From contig NZ_JAFEMD010000002.1 of NCBI RefSeq assembly GCF_016892765.1, forward strand, positions 124,001 through 188,000: a stretch of DNA of 64,000 nt. The letters run 5' to 3'. Below, piece after piece: positions 62,556 through 64,000 of the stretch (positions within the stretch are counted from its first letter, which is position 1; each line of letters begins with the position of its first letter). The stretch is from Microvirga arvi. Its GTDB lineage: Bacteria > Pseudomonadota > Alphaproteobacteria > Rhizobiales > Beijerinckiaceae. Both the position numbers and the translations under genes were made by a program. Under the pieces are notes generated by a model that had not been told where the DNA came from, did no database searches, and saw only the letters and a list, made by a program, of their open reading frames with translations.

Positions 62556-64000
62556 ATGTCGAACCGAGGCGACGCAGGGTCGATTGAGTCAATTCGCCGG
62601 AAGCAGCCAAGCGCCTCTTCGGCTGACCCGACAATCCCATCCCTCTATTGGCCCTCTGCAACAAGCATGCTGGCCTTGGGCCTCGCCGCGACGGCCTTCG
62701 CCAGTTCGGCGCAGGCGGCTTGCACATCAAGCGTCTCTGGCGGTCAGACGCGCGTGGTCTGTTCGGGCACGACGACCAACCATTACTGGGCGACTGACAA
62801 CACACCGTCCTCGGTCGAGGTGCAGGCCGATACCGTGATGCAGACCAGCGAGGCCGCCATCCGCGTCGAGGGCAACAGCACGGTGACCATCGCCAATGGG
62901 GCAACCATCACCGTGACCGGCGGCAATGCGAACCAAGCCTTCAATGCGATCTATGCTGAAGACGACGGCAGCACGATCACCAACAACGGCTCGGTCTCGA
63001 CGAGCCAGAACTCGGTGGACGGTCTGGAGGCCACGGGCAGCAGGAATACGCTTGTCAACTCGGGCCAGGTTTCAACCCAAGGAACATCGTCGGAGGCGCT
63101 GATCGCGCGCGGCAGCAACAACGTCCTGCGCAACAGCGGCACCCTCCAGACATCGGGCTCCTCCGCCCGCGGCATGATTGCAGAGGGCCATAACAACAGC
63201 TTCGTCAACTCCGGCACGATCCGCACCACGGGCGCCGGCGGCGAGGGCATCCGCGCCGATGGCGGCGGCACGGCGAATGCGGCCAACAACGCAACAATCA
63301 CCAACAGCGGCACCATCACCACCAGCGGCTTCACTGCGGACGGCATCCGCCTGATCGGCAACAGCAGCGCGATCGCCAACAGCGGCACGATCACGGCCTC
63401 GGGGCTCGAAGGGCGCGGCATCAAGGTCGAGGGCAACAGCAACCGGATCGAGAACCGGGGCACCGTGCAGGGCTTAGGGGCCGACGGCGAAGGCCTCTAC
63501 GTCATCAGCAATGCCGGCCAGACCAACATCATCGTCAACCAGGCCGACGGCCGGATCGTCAGCCGTGACGAGGTTGCCCTGCGCGGTCGCTTCGGCTCCG
63601 AGGTCATCGAGAATTTCGGCCTGATCCGCACGGAGGCTACCGGCGGCGCGGCTGTCGACCTCGGCGCCGGCAACGACTCGTTTCTCATCGGCGCGAGTTC
63701 GAGGATCGAAGGTCATGTCCGTGCAGGGTTGGGCACGGATACGTTCAAGCTCGGCGGCCGCACGGATGCCGCCTTCAACATGCGCGAGATCGGCGCCAAT
63801 GCCCGGTACCGCGAGTTCGAGCAATACGAGAAGGTCGACACCTCCACCTGGACCACGGAAAACGACAACAACACCGCCATGCCCTGGGCCGTGCGCGAGG
63901 GCACGCTCCTCGTGACCGGCAGCATGGGCGGATCGAACATGACGGTGCATCGGGGCGCCACGCTTGGTGGGACGGGCACGGTAGGCAGCATCGACGCGCT
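62556..64000 (+). CDS. autotransporter-like surface protein, 5' part (runs off the window)
   Basis: An open frame of over 480 codons from ATG 62556 to the window edge with no stop, preceded by AGGGAGGAAGCGTC. An extended signal region (about 1-57, with a hydrophobic SATSMLALGLAATAFASSAQ stretch) precedes passenger-type beta-helix repeats. Motifs such as TITNNGSVSTS, LVNSGQVSTQG, SFVNSGTIRTTG, TITNSGTITTSG and AIANSGTITASG recur about every 20-27 residues. Near the end come DLGAGNDSFLIGASSRIEGHV and ATLGGTGTVGSI, typical of autotransporter-associated strands. The C-terminal beta-barrel would lie beyond the window. It is probably an outer-membrane adhesin. Confidence 0.85.
   Translation, partial: MSNRGDAGSIESIRRKQPSASSADPTIPSLYWPSATSMLALGLAATAFASSAQAACTSSVSGGQTRVVCSGTTTNHYWATDNTPSSVEVQADTVMQTSEAAIRVEGNSTVTIANGATITVTGGNANQAFNAIYAEDDGSTITNNGSVSTSQNSVDGLEATGSRNTLVNSGQVSTQGTSSEALIARGSNNVLRNSGTLQTSGSSARGMIAEGHNNSFVNSGTIRTTGAGGEGIRADGGGTANAANNATITNSGTITTSGFTADGIRLIGNSSAIANSGTITASGLEGRGIKVEGNSNRIENRGTVQGLGADGEGLYVISNAGQTNIIVNQADGRIVSRDEVALRGRFGSEVIENFGLIRTEATGGAAVDLGAGNDSFLIGASSRIEGHVRAGLGTDTFKLGGRTDAAFNMREIGANARYREFEQYEKVDTSTWTTENDNNTAMPWAVREGTLLVTGSMGGSNMTVHRGATLGGTGTVGSIDA

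Noticed and set aside
62554-63950. Minus-strand frames opposite the autotransporter-like gene
   Set aside because: Antisense to a continuous plus-strand frame with signal peptide, ribosome site and passenger repeats.

Overview
The window is high-GC DNA from an alphaproteobacterium. Small Hyphomicrobiales-type proteins (DUF6894, DUF6481, DUF883-like and DUF6766-like), two good matches to the alphaproteobacterial general-stress promoter (GGAAC-N16/17-CGTT), S21 with an alphaproteobacterial C-terminal extension, and dispersed palindromic intergenic repeats together suggest Methylobacteriaceae, perhaps Microvirga. This is a family-level inference from content, not a database match. No rRNA, tRNA, CRISPR array, transposase or phage gene was seen. 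Many genes appear to start at TTG or GTG with good Shine-Dalgarno sites.

Layout. 1-5.5 kb: sparse region with a nucleotide-cyclase/TolB/TPR protein, a 29-residue membrane peptide, a dead DUF6894 copy and a stress-promoter-driven DUF883-like protein. 5.8-8.3 kb: DHA2-type MFS pump, PhnB-like VOC protein, small hypothetical. 8.5-12 kb: two divergent secreted Gly/Asp/Arg-repeat proteins, one with a PepSY-like C-terminus and cotranscribed with a PhoP/PhoQ-like two-component system. 12.2-19.7 kb: DUF6894, Bcr/CflA pump, GGDEF-EAL protein, Crp/Fnr regulator followed by a relic of a second copy, small hypotheticals. 19.7-24.7 kb: ion-transport block (CorA-like, DUF6766-like, TrkA, TrkH). 24.7-28.6 kb: minus-strand run with PlsC, S21, small proteins, CspA and a methyltransferase. 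29-35 kb: sensor-kinase-like protein without its phosphoacceptor His, PepT, a Liv-type binding protein, a tannase-family esterase. 35-38.2 kb: HhH protein, DUF5996, MinE, MinD (no MinC beside them). 38.5-41 kb: sulfonate/nitrate-type ABC operon. 41.3-45.9 kb: hemerythrin-like stress protein, RTX protein, hydroxyaspartate/threonine dehydratase-like enzyme, methyltransferase. 46-49.1 kb: FecBCD-type metal ABC operon. 49.2-51.8 kb: PilZ, small proteins, a second RTX protein, a candidate sRNA. 52-55 kb: tryptophan 2,3-dioxygenase plus kynureninase-like enzyme, aldo/keto reductase. 55-62.3 kb: ADYC-like protein, HI0933-type flavoprotein, YbaK, DedA-like, CDF-like transporter, IlvD. 62.6 kb to the end: the 5' part of an autotransporter-like adhesin that runs off the window.

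Themes: cation handling (PhoPQ-like system with PepSY, CorA, Trk, CDF-like, Fec), envelope and secreted repeat proteins (RGGDD pair, two RTX proteins, autotransporter), and stress physiology (stress promoters, CspA/S21, hemerythrin). The most unusual features are the RGGDD/PepSY two-component locus, a four-copy double-hairpin repeat whose CTAG ends serve as gene stop codons, a conserved ~35-base element found twice in the ion-transport block, and a candidate sRNA near 51 kb.
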